A DNA stretch of 43,936 bases. Origin: a virus. Of the stretch, positions 8,117-16,573 are shown in pieces. The notes beneath the pieces are model-generated. The model did not search any database, was not told the DNA's origin, and worked only from the letters and a program-made list of their open reading frames with translations. The number at the start of each line of letters is the position of its first letter. Position 1 is the stretch's first letter. The DNA lies in the IMG/VR virus record IMGVR_UViG_3300044844_000961, positions 1-43,936 of that record; one strand, 5' to 3'. Made by a program: the position numbers and the translations under genes.

Positions 8117-9076
8117 TTAGATTAGTTGAAGTCCTTTGGAAATGAGGTCAGCTTTACGCAGTTCGGGGAACTGTTTTTCAGCCAGCTTGATTGCCTCGGT
8201 TTGTTTCAAGCCAGCGTTTTGGCGAACAACCGCCGCAACCGCTTCGCTGAAATCTTTTGGAGCGGAAGCCTGCGAAAACTCGTTGTTTGCCGCAGGTGTC
8301 GCGTTGTTTGAAATGCTTTTGAGAGTTTCGGAAAGAGCTTCAAACTTGGCGTCAAGCTCGCTCATCTTGGATGAAAAATCATCCTTCGACAAAGCATCGC
8401 TCATTTCCTCGTCGTCTTCCTCTTTAACCATTGCTCGCTTAATTTCGCCAAGCAACGACTCAAGGCTCGCAAAACGCTTTTCGCTGTTTTCGCGCCATTC
8501 ATCAGTTTTGGTTTGCCAATCTTTCATTTTAATTTCTTCCTCTTTTTCAGGTTCAGGTTGGTTTTTTGTGTCGCCCATACAAACATTGTTTTTAGTGTCA
8601 ACTAATACCTCGCTCAAAAGACCATCTGGATTTGCGGCTGGATCGGTTACGATGTCGCAACTGCGAATCCTAGAGCAACGGGCGTATGTTTCTCCGTCTT
8701 TTGTTTCATGTTGACCATGAATGCTTACAGACATCCCGAAAGTGTCTGGCAGTTCGCGGGCAAGTTCCAAGATGTGCGCCACTTTTTCTGCGGTTTTCAA
8801 CAAATGCAGATCGGCCTTGAGCTTGTCACCCTCGATGCGGAAGTTTTTAACGCTTCCAACGATGCTAAATACGCCGCCGCCGTGATCGACTTTGACTTTT
8901 ACGCCGTTTTGAAACTCGTTTGCCGCCGACAACACTTGCTCCAAGGTCGTGTCGTCAATCATCAACTCATGCCCCCGTGCTGGGCCTTTGGTCATTACGG
9001 AAACATTGCGAATAATTCCGGCGTCAAAATCAATTTCGCCAGATTCGGCAAAGCACAGAAAGGGCAAGTTCTTCAT
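8117..9076 (-). CDS. Prohead protease fused to scaffold domain
   Basis: Residues 1-160 form a serine protease of the prohead type: VKVDHGGGVF places a candidate catalytic His at 65, and LPDTFGMSVSIH a candidate Ser at 116, followed by CDIVTDPAANPDG. Residues 165-319 are charged and helical, with Lys/Glu-rich coiled coil and a final helix ELRKADLISKGLQL. This is the usual scaffold half that is cleaved away during capsid maturation. The 319-residue length fits a protease-scaffold fusion. It acts inside the procapsid on the capsid and scaffold proteins. Confidence 0.88.
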   Translation of the reverse strand: MKNLPFLCFAESGEIDFDAGIIRNVSVMTKGPARGHELMIDDTTLEQVLSAANEFQNGVKVKVDHGGGVFSIVGSVKNFRIEGDKLKADLHLLKTAEKVAHILELARELPDTFGMSVSIHGQHETKDGETYARCSRIRSCDIVTDPAANPDGLLSEVLVDTKNNVCMGDTKNQPEPEKEEEIKMKDWQTKTDEWRENSEKRFASLESLLGEIKRAMVKEEDDEEMSDALSKDDFSSKMSELDAKFEALSETLKSISNNATPAANNEFSQASAPKDFSEAVAAVVRQNAGLKQTEAIKLAEKQFPELRKADLISKGLQLI

Positions 9077-9096
9077 GCCCTATCCATGATGTCAAT

Positions 9097-9486
9097 TTAG
9101 ACCATTTTAGAAACTGCCATTTTGCTCCAAAACTTGCACGACCAATACCGTGCTTTCCACTTGGGGCCGGGGCTTGAGCAATTGTGCCGCGAGCGAAAAT
9201 TCTTTCGGGCGTTAGGATCGTCCCGTTTGATGCTCATGTTTGGATCGCCAAAGTTGACCTTAACGATATTCCCCTTGTCGTTCTTTACATACACCGAGAA
9301 TTTTTTCGGGCCTTTGGGAGTGCGGAAGGGCTTATTGAGTTTCTTTTGTGCCTCGCCTAATTCTACTTCGTCCGAAACATCTTCGGAATAGCCGTGTTCG
9401 GCTTCGCAAAAGTTAGCGATGTGATTTTGATAAAGGTCGTTGACCTTTTTCATGCAACAGCAGGGCTTCTTTTTATTGGGCGACAT
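9097..9486 (-). CDS. Conserved phage morphogenesis-linked protein with GDPNMSIKRDDP motif
   Basis: This 129-residue basic protein carries FRTPKGPKKFSVYVKND, VNFGDPNMSIKRDDP and FRSRHNCSSPGPKWKARYWSC, a block I associate with structural regions of many aquatic phages. Four cysteines near the N terminus (CCC at 9-11, then C27) and two more near the C terminus (positions 103 and 117) suggest metal binding. It lies between the portal and protease genes, so a head assembly role is inferred. It overlaps the upstream gene by 14 bases. Function is unknown. Confidence 0.78.
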   Translation of the reverse strand: MSPNKKKPCCCMKKVNDLYQNHIANFCEAEHGYSEDVSDEVELGEAQKKLNKPFRTPKGPKKFSVYVKNDKGNIVKVNFGDPNMSIKRDDPNARKNFRSRHNCSSPGPKWKARYWSCKFWSKMAVSKMV

Positions 9487-9766
9487 AAATAGGAGGAACG
9501 GCGAGTTTAAGCCGTTCGGCTAGGCGTTGGGTGTAATCAGAGGGGAGGGGAAGCATCGGGCATTCTTTTATCATTTGTTCGACTTGCTCGGCTTCCGCCT
9601 TCCCTGAAGTTACAAAAGATTTCCAAGCTGGAACTGAATCGTTCTCCATCAGTTCGTAACAATACGATGCTGGGCCAATCTCCGCGAGAAGGTCAACATC
9701 AGCCCCTTCGTAGTCTTCTGGTCTAGGGCGGTTTTCGTCGGTGTTTTCGTCAGCGATGTAATACAT
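9473..9766 (-). CDS. Acidic protein of unknown function in head operon
   Basis: This 97-residue protein starts MYYIADENTDENRPRPEDYEG and is strongly acidic in its first half, with a helical second half (AEAEQVEQMIKECP and YTQRLAERLKLAV). It lies 3 bases after the portal gene and overlaps the next gene by 14 bases. No family is recognised. Confidence 0.72.
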   Translation of the reverse strand: MYYIADENTDENRPRPEDYEGADVDLLAEIGPASYCYELMENDSVPAWKSFVTSGKAEAEQVEQMIKECPMLPLPSDYTQRLAERLKLAVPPIYVAQ

Positions 9767-9769
9767 AAT

Positions 9770-12700
9770 TTAAGGTTGGAACCTATAATTTTCCTCGTCG
9801 TCGCCAGCCCACGCAAGTTGATTCCACTCGGAAATTTTTTCGCGCAGTTTGCTCAAAGAGGTTCTGCCAATAGCCGCGCCTCGCGGAACGGCGTTTCTGT
9901 CTTTTTGACTGCGGATTCGCGGACTGCCAACCCCCTTAAAGACATAAACAATTTTATCATTTACCGGAATGCGGACTCCACCGTTTGCGAGCCGTTTTAT
10001 TTTTCTGGCATCGACAACAATTGTCATGGTCGGAGCTTTTAATTTTGTTGATTCCTTGTGTTTGCGTTGGCGGCATTCTTTTCTGGAAGTGGCTTTGAGT
10101 TCTTTGATTTCTACGCCGCCAATCCCAATGCCCTTCACTTCGGCTAACACCAAGCGGGATTTTCCGTTAATAGACGCCCGCACATGAAGGTCGCTTGGGT
10201 TCCACCTTGATTTCCCGTCTTTAGCGTCAACCTGCATTTCCATGATTTTTGCATTTAAAACGCGAGCGAGGGTCTTCTCGATGTTTTTGGATTCCAAAAT
10301 TGCCGCCGAGGATTGCGCTGTGTAGTTCTCTTTGGCGCGTTTGGACTTGATTGTGGCAATAATTTTCTTCTGATCGCCTCCGCCGCCACCCGCGCACTTG
10401 TTGCCCGACTTAAAGCCGCCTGCTCCCGTTCCGCAGTTGAACTCCGAAAGCTGTTGGGCTTTTTTTCTATATTTAATCCAATCGCAATCGTCTTCTGTTT
10501 CTTCAATTATGATCTCGTCGGCAAAATCGCTGTTTTCGCTTCCCCACCATTTTTTTGGTGGTTGGTGCTTATCGCGAGCGGATTCGCCATCAAATACATT
10601 TTCTATTTTTATTGGATTTGATGACATGACAACAACCTCGCTTTCTTCCTCCATACCGAATCCTAAAGAGGCAAAAGAAAATATGTCTTTGGGTTTAATT
10701 TTGGCTTCAATCACGCGTTCTCCAAACGCCTCTGCTATGCCTTTTGATAATGACCAAGAAGACAAAGCGTTCCCTTGCCATTTTTGTCCCGCTTTTGGGC
10801 CTCCTCCAGAAAACGCATTATTTGTAACGCCCCGATACAGTGTTATTGAGCTTGTGACTCCAATTTCCTTCAACCGTGCTTGCGTTAATTTGTAGCTCAT
10901 AGAAGCCACTTCTTCAGCCGCTTTGTTTTTTTTGGGATTTTTTTTATACTTCGCAATCAATTTTTTTTGGAACGATGTAAGTTTTGCGCCATATAATTTT
11001 TGCGCCGCTAGATGCAATGGCGCGGTAGCGGCACTATTAGATTGAGAGTTCCATTCTTCTACGAGTCTATTGAAGTTCTCAAAAAGTTTTGTGTTTTTCT
11101 CATCGTCCCAATCTATGCCCTGATCTTTCCACCAATCAAAACCATAGTATTTAGCTATGGCTCGGAGCAGTTTTGATTCCGGCTTGAGCTTCTTTTTAAC
11201 TTTTATTTTAGCTCTGACGGTTTTCTTTTTTGAAACTTTTTTGTTTCCACCACCGCCACCGCCACCCGCGCACTTGTTACCCGACTTAAAGCCCCCCGCT
11301 CCTGTCCCGCAGTTAAACTCTAATATGTGCTTGTCACAAAGTTCAGAGAGAGCCTGTTTGTTTACTTTTTTTTTTACTTCTGGCGGGGCAGGGGCTTCTT
11401 CCGCTTGCTGTTCCTGTGTCGGGTTAGGATTGCGTTGCGACAACCTATCAAGCGAAATTCCGTATTCTTTTGAAAGTCTGTCGAGGGTCTGTTGTTCGCG
11501 AGCGAGTTGTTCAAACTCCTCCTCCCAATCCTTTCCCTGTTCCGCGTAAATGTCCGAAGCGGTTTTTAATCCCAGCTTGTGTTCTTCAATGTTAGCCGCG
11601 CTCTCGCGCCCTATATCGGCAGTCGGCCATGCCGAAAACTGCCAACGCCCCACGCGCCAGTTTTTAATCGCTTTGATGTAGTTGTTTGAGATCGCCCACG
11701 CAAAGAAGCTGTCCTTGATTGGATCGAGAACATTTTCAGTAACGAGTTGTTGGTATCTAGCGCAGGCTCGCCGCGCCTTTTGGCTTTCAAGACGACCCGT
11801 AACGCCTCCGCTATCTTTCGAGTTTACAAAAAAGCCGTATGGAATTTGCAGAGCAAGGCAAACCTGCCGTTCCAGTTGTTCAATAAACGCCTCAAATGTT
11901 GCGTTAGGTCTTGCTGTTTGGAACGGCTTGATGCTTTCGCCTTCGTGGAAATAATTGATCGCCCCGTAATTGACTTCTTCAATTTTGTTCCCGCGTGAAT
12001 CTGTTGTTGTTGCCCACTCGTCCGGCTCGCCGCCTTTTCGTTCCACAATCGCGGTGTTGCTGCTGTTCCACTTAACTGCAAACTTCTCATACCGCAAAAT
12101 GTCATAGATGTCGCGGCAGGTTGGAATTGCGGTGTCCAGAGCGGTTATGCCGCGATATTGGTCAATTCGCAACGGATCAAAGATGTGCAAGAATTGATTT
12201 GCAGGAACATCAATCGGATCGACATACATCCCCTCTCTTGTTCTGCGAAAAATACGGTAGGCTTTAGGCTCGCCCGTCTTTGGGTTTACAATGACGCCGC
12301 TAAAATAGCTGTCTAACTCGTCAGTATTAGTCATCCAGTTTTCGTGAGGTCGCCCGATTCTGTCAGCTTCAATAAGTTGAAGCCTGAAATCGGCTCCGCT
12401 CATGCGCTTTACAAGCCCGCAATCGCCATCGCGAAGCATTGCGATAAATGCAAGACGCACCATTGAGGCAAAATTGTGTCTTCCCGAAAAGTCTGCTTTT
12501 TTGCACCAAGTCTCCCACGCTTCTTCGTATTCGGTATCACGGTTTGGATTTCCTGTTCGCGCTTGGTAGCGAATTGTTCCAAAAGTGTAGGTTGCAAGCT
12601 CCATCAACAGACCCCGCACAAGCGGACTGTTTTGCATCAGGTCGCGAGATTCGGCCATGAGTTGCACCCTATCGCGAGCAGATGAATGGTTTTCGCTGGA

Positions 12701-12859
12701 AATGGTATCGTGCATCCCAACGAGTTGCCTATCTCGCGAAGGCATTGCGCCCTCATAGCGAAATTCTGTCAGCATTTCTTTGGCTTTCAGCCTGCGAACA
12801 GCCGCCGCCGGATTGACAATCTCAAGTAGTTTGTCGATGAAATTTGTTTTCGGCTTCAT
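9770..12859 (-). CDS. Portal protein with ADP-ribosyltransferase-like and PD-(D/E)XK-like C-terminal extensions
   Basis: At 1,029 residues this is about twice a normal portal. Residues 1-480 are a lambda gpB-like portal (LVRGLLMELATYTFG, MLRDGDCGLV, NQFLHIFDPLRIDQYRG, QIPYGFFVNSKDSGGVTGRLE). A Pro/Glu-rich hinge leads to a Cys/Gly linker (514-538: FNCGTGAGGFKSGNKCAG plus Gly run). Residues 560-755 look like an R-S-E ADP-ribosyltransferase: ITLYRGV (Arg 676), LSSWSLSKGIAEAFG (Ser 700-703) and EEESEVVV (Glu 739/741). An almost identical linker follows at 806-828. Residues 830-1029 contain PSDLHV (Asp 890) and LAEVKG (Glu 907, Lys 909), a PD-(D/E)XK-like pattern. The portal part is the DNA gate of the head; the extensions would be packaged with or injected from the virion. 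Domain calls are by motif only. Confidence 0.85.
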   Translation of the reverse strand: MKPKTNFIDKLLEIVNPAAAVRRLKAKEMLTEFRYEGAMPSRDRQLVGMHDTISSENHSSARDRVQLMAESRDLMQNSPLVRGLLMELATYTFGTIRYQARTGNPNRDTEYEEAWETWCKKADFSGRHNFASMVRLAFIAMLRDGDCGLVKRMSGADFRLQLIEADRIGRPHENWMTNTDELDSYFSGVIVNPKTGEPKAYRIFRRTREGMYVDPIDVPANQFLHIFDPLRIDQYRGITALDTAIPTCRDIYDILRYEKFAVKWNSSNTAIVERKGGEPDEWATTTDSRGNKIEEVNYGAINYFHEGESIKPFQTARPNATFEAFIEQLERQVCLALQIPYGFFVNSKDSGGVTGRLESQKARRACARYQQLVTENVLDPIKDSFFAWAISNNYIKAIKNWRVGRWQFSAWPTADIGRESAANIEEHKLGLKTASDIYAEQGKDWEEEFEQLAREQQTLDRLSKEYGISLDRLSQRNPNPTQEQQAEEAPAPPEVKKKVNKQALSELCDKHILEFNCGTGAGGFKSGNKCAGGGGGGGNKKVSKKKTVRAKIKVKKKLKPESKLLRAIAKYYGFDWWKDQGIDWDDEKNTKLFENFNRLVEEWNSQSNSAATAPLHLAAQKLYGAKLTSFQKKLIAKYKKNPKKNKAAEEVASMSYKLTQARLKEIGVTSSITLYRGVTNNAFSGGGPKAGQKWQGNALSSWSLSKGIAEAFGERVIEAKIKPKDIFSFASLGFGMEEESEVVVMSSNPIKIENVFDGESARDKHQPPKKWWGSENSDFADEIIIEETEDDCDWIKYRKKAQQLSEFNCGTGAGGFKSGNKCAGGGGGDQKKIIATIKSKRAKENYTAQSSAAILESKNIEKTLARVLNAKIMEMQVDAKDGKSRWNPSDLHVRASINGKSRLVLAEVKGIGIGGVEIKELKATSRKECRQRKHKESTKLKAPTMTIVVDARKIKRLANGGVRIPVNDKIVYVFKGVGSPRIRSQKDRNAVPRGAAIGRTSLSKLREKISEWNQLAWAGDDEENYRFQP
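10376..10444 (-). repeat. Linker module copy 2 in portal gene
   Basis: This stretch encodes EFNCGTGAGGFKSGNKCAG followed by five Gly. The DNA is close to the copy at 11,246-11,320 (about 85% by eye over some 65 bases). The conserved Cys pair and Gly run separate the ADP-ribosyltransferase-like domain from the nuclease-like domain. Confidence 0.9.
11246..11320 (-). repeat. Linker module copy 1 in portal gene
   Basis: This stretch encodes EFNCGTGAGGFKSGNKCAG followed by seven Gly, joining the portal domain to the ADP-ribosyltransferase-like domain. It repeats at 10,376-10,444 at both protein and DNA level, which would let the intervening 0.8 kb domain be lost or swapped by recombination. Confidence 0.9.
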
Positions 12860-13110
12860 ATACGAAATGAGGCAAGGGTTTTGTATGTCCTTTTGCGGCG
12901 TTTTTCATTTAAGGCTTTGGTCGCCGCCTCTAGTTTTTCAGCCACAAATTGAATGTCCCTGCTTGCGGTAATTCCTCCACCGCTATTGTTTGTAAATTCA
13001 GAGCGGTATTTTATTTTTAAGGTTTCGATTTCAACCTCTAATTCATCAACGGAAAAAGATCGGTAAATCAGCAAGTGGTCGGCAGGCATACTAATTGCCC
13101 TCCCTGTCAA
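12856..13110 (-). CDS. gpW-like head completion / head-tail joining protein
   Basis: This 84-residue protein sits between large terminase and portal, the position of lambda gene W. It is mostly helical, with FSVDELEVEIETLKIKYRSEF and ASRDIQFVAEKLEAATKALNEKRRKRT and a basic C terminus, matching the gpW helix-turn-helix layout in length and charge. It overlaps the terminase gene by 20 bases and the portal start by 4 (ATGA). Confidence 0.72.
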   Translation of the reverse strand: MTGRAISMPADHLLIYRSFSVDELEVEIETLKIKYRSEFTNNSGGGITASRDIQFVAEKLEAATKALNEKRRKRTYKTLASFRI

Positions 13111-14863
13111 CAGCCGTTGGCTCGCTTACGGCAATCTTCGTTATCATTGCCGCCACAAGATTCATGCACTCGCAGTCAAAAGCGTGGTTGTCTTTGCGGA
13201 TTTGAAGCCATTCGTAGCTCACTCGTCCCTTGGCATCCACCCGTTCTTCGCGGATTTCGGCGGTAACTTCATCGAGATATTGTTGCGATATGTCGGCTGG
13301 AATTTCCCACGATGAAGCGAGTCCTCTCATGTGTTGCAACAGAATGTCTTTAGTCAAATGGTTAGCCCAAAGAAACAGCTTAACAGGCTTGAGTTTTCCT
13401 TGCAGAGAAGTTCCGATTGCGGGGTCTGCCCGTGAACTCGTCCAGCATCGGCGAACCCCATCGTGAGAATAAGCCTGCACTCCGTCTCCCTTGAATGCCT
13501 TCCACTTGTGTTCGCTTTTGACGATTTCCTGATAAACAACCGTGGCGTTGTAGCCCGTATCAATCACAACATCATCGTTGTCCACGCCAAGATCGACAAT
13601 CAACTGCCGCAACTCGTCCCAATTCCACACGCGCCCGTAGTCAACAAGTCTGCTTGTCCCTCCGTTGCCCCAAGCCCGACACAGGTAAACCAAGTGGTCT
13701 TTCTGCACATCGACTGACAAGAACCTTCGTTTCTCATCTTTCCAAGTGCTACGAAGCGTGTAGTCGGTTTTGCGTTCCTCAAGCCACTTCCAATCTTTGA
13801 TGTCCTTCATTGCATCCTCCCAAGGTTGACCAAGGGATTCGTTGATGAATGATTTCAGTTTTTCATGGTCGTGCCATGTTAGGCTTTTGTGCGCCTGTAA
13901 AAACTCCTCGACCAAATCGCGCCACCTAACCCACGGGGGAAGCATGGCATTCCAAGTGAAGCTAATTCGGTTTGCGGGAGCGTCAGGATTGTGGGCAATC
14001 CACTCACCACTTAAAGCGAGGGCGCGTCGATCCTGCGGCTTGTCATGGATATGGTGATTGCACTTCGGGCATTCCAAGTGAATCGTCGGGGCAAGTTTGT
14101 CGAAATTCCAAACCCCGTTTGGTCTGGTTTGTTCGTTGTCGTCCCACTTTAACTGCTCCCATTGAATGTGGAAGCGTCCTTTGCACTTCGGGCATTGAAC
14201 ATAGAAGTGCCGCTGATCCCCGCTCAAAAAGGCTTGATGAACCTCGTCGTGTTGCGAGTCCGGCGTTGAGATAATAACGCGCCTTGCATTCCAGAATGCC
14301 CGTGTTCGCTTTAAAACCATCTCCAATGCCCCTGCCGGATAGTTGCGAACTTCATCCAGAAAAAGCCATCGGATCGGCTTTGATTGCAGTTTTGAAGGAC
14401 TGTTTGCGCCGTTTACGATCAGAGGCATCGAGGCAAAGTCGATTTCAGTTCCGCGAATGCCGCCTCGTTCTTTCGGCATCAGGTCGGCAACGGGCTTGCA
14501 GTCTTCAAGTGTTGGCAACAGTCGTGTTCTGAAAAATGTCTTTGCTTCATCCTGTGCCGCCATAACCCACATGGCGGGGCCAGCATCTTCGGCAATCGCC
14601 CACGCCAACAGAATCATAATCGTTTGCGTTTTCGATGACTGCGCCGAACACATCACGGAGATTTCCGAAACGGCATTATCCGAAAACACCTCCATCAGAG
14701 ATTTTGTCCAAGGTGCGGTGTCGGCGCGAAACTTGCCAGCAAACGGCGATGTCTTGTCGATTACAATGTTGTCCTCGGCCCATGCCCACGGAGGGCGGCG
14801 GTCAATAGGTCGCCACGCCTCCCGCGCCGTTTTCTCAATAAGGCTAATCCCACTTTTTTTCAT
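13091..14863 (-). CDS. Terminase large subunit (GpA family)
   Basis: This 590-residue packaging motor has the lambda GpA layout. A degenerate Walker A-like SAQSSKTQ lies at 73-80, Walker B WLFLDEV at 166-172, and the coupling-type segment RRVIISTPDSQHDEVHQAFLSGD follows. Two CPKC motifs near 225 and 265 form a Zn-binding pair typical of GpA. The nuclease domain begins with FLSVDVQKDHLVYLCRAWG and continues with VVIDTGYN and HAFDCECMNLVAA. It cuts and pumps DNA through the portal. GpA terminases usually work at cos sites; no cos site was identified here. Confidence 0.93.
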   Translation of the reverse strand: MKKSGISLIEKTAREAWRPIDRRPPWAWAEDNIVIDKTSPFAGKFRADTAPWTKSLMEVFSDNAVSEISVMCSAQSSKTQTIMILLAWAIAEDAGPAMWVMAAQDEAKTFFRTRLLPTLEDCKPVADLMPKERGGIRGTEIDFASMPLIVNGANSPSKLQSKPIRWLFLDEVRNYPAGALEMVLKRTRAFWNARRVIISTPDSQHDEVHQAFLSGDQRHFYVQCPKCKGRFHIQWEQLKWDDNEQTRPNGVWNFDKLAPTIHLECPKCNHHIHDKPQDRRALALSGEWIAHNPDAPANRISFTWNAMLPPWVRWRDLVEEFLQAHKSLTWHDHEKLKSFINESLGQPWEDAMKDIKDWKWLEERKTDYTLRSTWKDEKRRFLSVDVQKDHLVYLCRAWGNGGTSRLVDYGRVWNWDELRQLIVDLGVDNDDVVIDTGYNATVVYQEIVKSEHKWKAFKGDGVQAYSHDGVRRCWTSSRADPAIGTSLQGKLKPVKLFLWANHLTKDILLQHMRGLASSWEIPADISQQYLDEVTAEIREERVDAKGRVSYEWLQIRKDNHAFDCECMNLVAAMITKIAVSEPTAVDREGN

Positions 14864-15455
14864 GTAGCTTTCTTATGACCTCATCTACTTGGTCTTTGAT
14901 TCGCTTTTCAGCCTCGGCAACCTTCATGCCAACAACTTGCGGAGCAAGGGTGCTTGGCATTTGTTCTAAAACCTTTTTTGCAGTCGCCACCATGCGAAAA
15001 ACCTCCCGCGAAACTTCGTCGTTAGCCGTGTAGTTGCCGCGTGCAACTTCCAGTTCCAAATCTAACCGCTCGCAAATGGTTCGGAGCCTCCTAACCTCAA
15101 GTTTATTGCGCTCATCGTCAGGATCATCTTCTGCAATTTTTCGCCCCGTCTTCGATGCCCACTCCCGAAATTCAGGGATGCTATACCGTCCATCTGATCT
15201 GGATTGGGGGCATCCTTTAATTTTAAGCCATCGCTGAATTGTCTTCCGCTCGACTCCTAAAATATCTGCTAACTCAACTTGGTTTTTAGCCCATGCCTGA
15301 TCTCCTTCGTTGCCGTCTGCAAGCCCTTGAATCTGCGATAACTCCATACTCGAAAGGGTCTTCCCTTCCGTTACTTTGCGGATGATGTTCAGCAGATTCT
15401 TTTTAAGAATCTTACTTGCCATCTCTGCGCCTTTGCCTTCTATTTTTTCTTCCAT
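14844..15455 (-). CDS. Terminase small subunit (Nu1-like)
   Basis: This 203-residue DNA-binding protein has a winged-helix/HTH of the Nu1 type (QVELADILGVERKTIQRWLK, then DGRYSIPEFREW) at about residues 55-110. A charged coiled coil (RNKLEVRRLRTICERLDLELEVARG) follows, with a C-terminal helix likely to bind the large subunit. It overlaps the large terminase start by 20 bases. An alternative start is the ATG at 15,422 (MASKILKK). Confidence 0.88.
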   Translation of the reverse strand: MEEKIEGKGAEMASKILKKNLLNIIRKVTEGKTLSSMELSQIQGLADGNEGDQAWAKNQVELADILGVERKTIQRWLKIKGCPQSRSDGRYSIPEFREWASKTGRKIAEDDPDDERNKLEVRRLRTICERLDLELEVARGNYTANDEVSREVFRMVATAKKVLEQMPSTLAPQVVGMKVAEAEKRIKDQVDEVIRKLHEKKWD

Positions 15456-15462
15456 TTTTTTC

Positions 15463-15491
15463 TGGACTCAATAACCGGCGTCATCTATATT
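15463..15491 (+). promoter_or_regulatory. Candidate promoter for the DUF488-like gene
   Basis: TGGACT (15,463-15,468) and TATATT (15,486-15,491) are separated by 17 bases. The expected start of transcription would be within a few bases of the ATG at 15,502, implying a leaderless or nearly leaderless transcript. The same 46-base gap must also hold a minus-strand promoter if the terminase operon is independently driven; TTGTTT-16-TATAGA on that strand is a weak candidate. Confidence 0.5.
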
Positions 15492-15501
15492 TATATGCTC
15501 C

Positions 15502-15915
15502 ATGAAAACAAGCTATTACACACACGCAAACTCCCTAGATAAAAAGAAATTTTTCCTCGTTCGCACTTCTATTGGTTCCCCAAGATTTTTAAAATGCGAT
15601 TGCAATGCGTCTTTTCTTGCGCCGGAACAGGATTGGCTTGATTTAAGTGAGGCATCGTATCGTCGGAAATATATTTCAAAGCTCAACAAGTCTGGCGTTG
15701 CATATTTTAAGTCGCAACTTGCTCAAATCCAAAAAGCCGCAGGCAAACGCGAGATCGTTCTCCTTTGCTACGAGTCTCTTTCGCCAGAAAAGGTTGCCGA
15801 GGGTCAGTTTTGCCATCGCAGGATTTTTGCCGATTGGTGGGAGCAACAAACTGGCGAGAAAATAGAGGAAGTTACCCCTCATCGCTCTCGACCTGTTCAG
15901 CCGACGCTTCTTTAA
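15502..15915 (+). CDS. DUF488-like protein
   Basis: This 137-residue protein has RTSIGSPRFLKCDCNASFLAP near the N terminus and IVLLCYESLSPEKVAEGQFCHRRIFADWW at about 85-113. The L-L-C-Y-E ... CHR pattern is characteristic of DUF488 proteins, whose biochemistry is unsettled. It is the only plus-strand gene inside the minus-strand packaging cluster. It converges on the ParB-like gene with a 44-base overlap of coding ends. A role linked to the PAPS-reductase/ParB pair or to DNA protection is inference from neighbourhood. Confidence 0.8.
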   Translation: MKTSYYTHANSLDKKKFFLVRTSIGSPRFLKCDCNASFLAPEQDWLDLSEASYRRKYISKLNKSGVAYFKSQLAQIQKAAGKREIVLLCYESLSPEKVAEGQFCHRRIFADWWEQQTGEKIEEVTPHRSRPVQPTLL

Positions 15916-16573
15916 GAAGTCCTTGGAGTTTTCTGCCGTCGATATATCGGTTGTCTTCCAGACTAAGAGCGTCCGTGAAATCTTTCCTTGCGGCATAATT
16001 TTTAAATACCACGACACAGTAAAAATCGGGGTCGTTGTTGTCTTGCGCTCCTGCTACCAACTGTTCATTAGCTTCGCGGGCTTTCCGTAGTTGTTCAGCC
16101 ATGACTTCAATAGCGGAGTTTTCTGCCGCATCAGGAGACTCCCCGAACAATTGGTAAACATCGCTTAAATCAAAGCCCGTGTTTTCGAGTTCAATTTCCG
16201 CGTCTTTCAAAAGGGAGTTGAGCTTTTCCAAATCCCAATCGCCTTGTGCGTTGGAATTGTTCAGAAAAACATTCAGTTCCTTTTCTGTTTTCTCATCAAC
16301 ATCAACAACGGCGACAGACATCGTGTAGTCCATCGTGCGCTCCAAATCGTCCAGCGCGGCGACTCGTTGATGTCCGCCAACTATGAATCCTGTTCGCTTA
16401 TTCCAGCAAATCGGCTGAACAAGCCCAACTTTTCCCAAGCTGTCTCGGAGTTTTTTTCGCGAATAATCGGAAATCTGGCGAGGGTTATACGGAGCGTTCT
16501 TGATTTCGCTTCGGTGAATCTGTTCTACGACAAATTTTTGAAACTCTGTCTGCTTGCTGTCTTTTTTAGCCAT
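15872..16573 (-). CDS. ParB/Sulfiredoxin-like nuclease-domain protein (IbrB-like)
   Basis: Residues 15-100 carry the ParB N-terminal fold: NAPYNPRQIS, then LRDSLGKVGLVQPICWN and IVGGHQRVAAL (GHQR at 67-70), the nucleotide-binding/hydrolase signature of phage ParB-like proteins. The remaining 130 residues are charged and helical with an acidic end. It overlaps the PAPS-reductase-like gene by 8 bases and forms a pair with it, as IbrA/IbrB-type pairs do in phages and prophages. The pair's biochemical role is not established. It is probably not a partition protein, as there is no ParA or parS-like array. Confidence 0.86.
   Translation of the reverse strand: MAKKDSKQTEFQKFVVEQIHRSEIKNAPYNPRQISDYSRKKLRDSLGKVGLVQPICWNKRTGFIVGGHQRVAALDDLERTMDYTMSVAVVDVDEKTEKELNVFLNNSNAQGDWDLEKLNSLLKDAEIELENTGFDLSDVYQLFGESPDAAENSAIEVMAEQLRKAREANEQLVAGAQDNNDPDFYCVVVFKNYAARKDFTDALSLEDNRYIDGRKLQGLLKEASAEQVESDEG

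Noticed and set aside
15872-16573. Plasmid-type ParB partition gene
   Set aside because: No ParA and no parS-like sites are evident, and the gene is paired with a PAPS-reductase-like gene as in IbrA/IbrB-type pairs.
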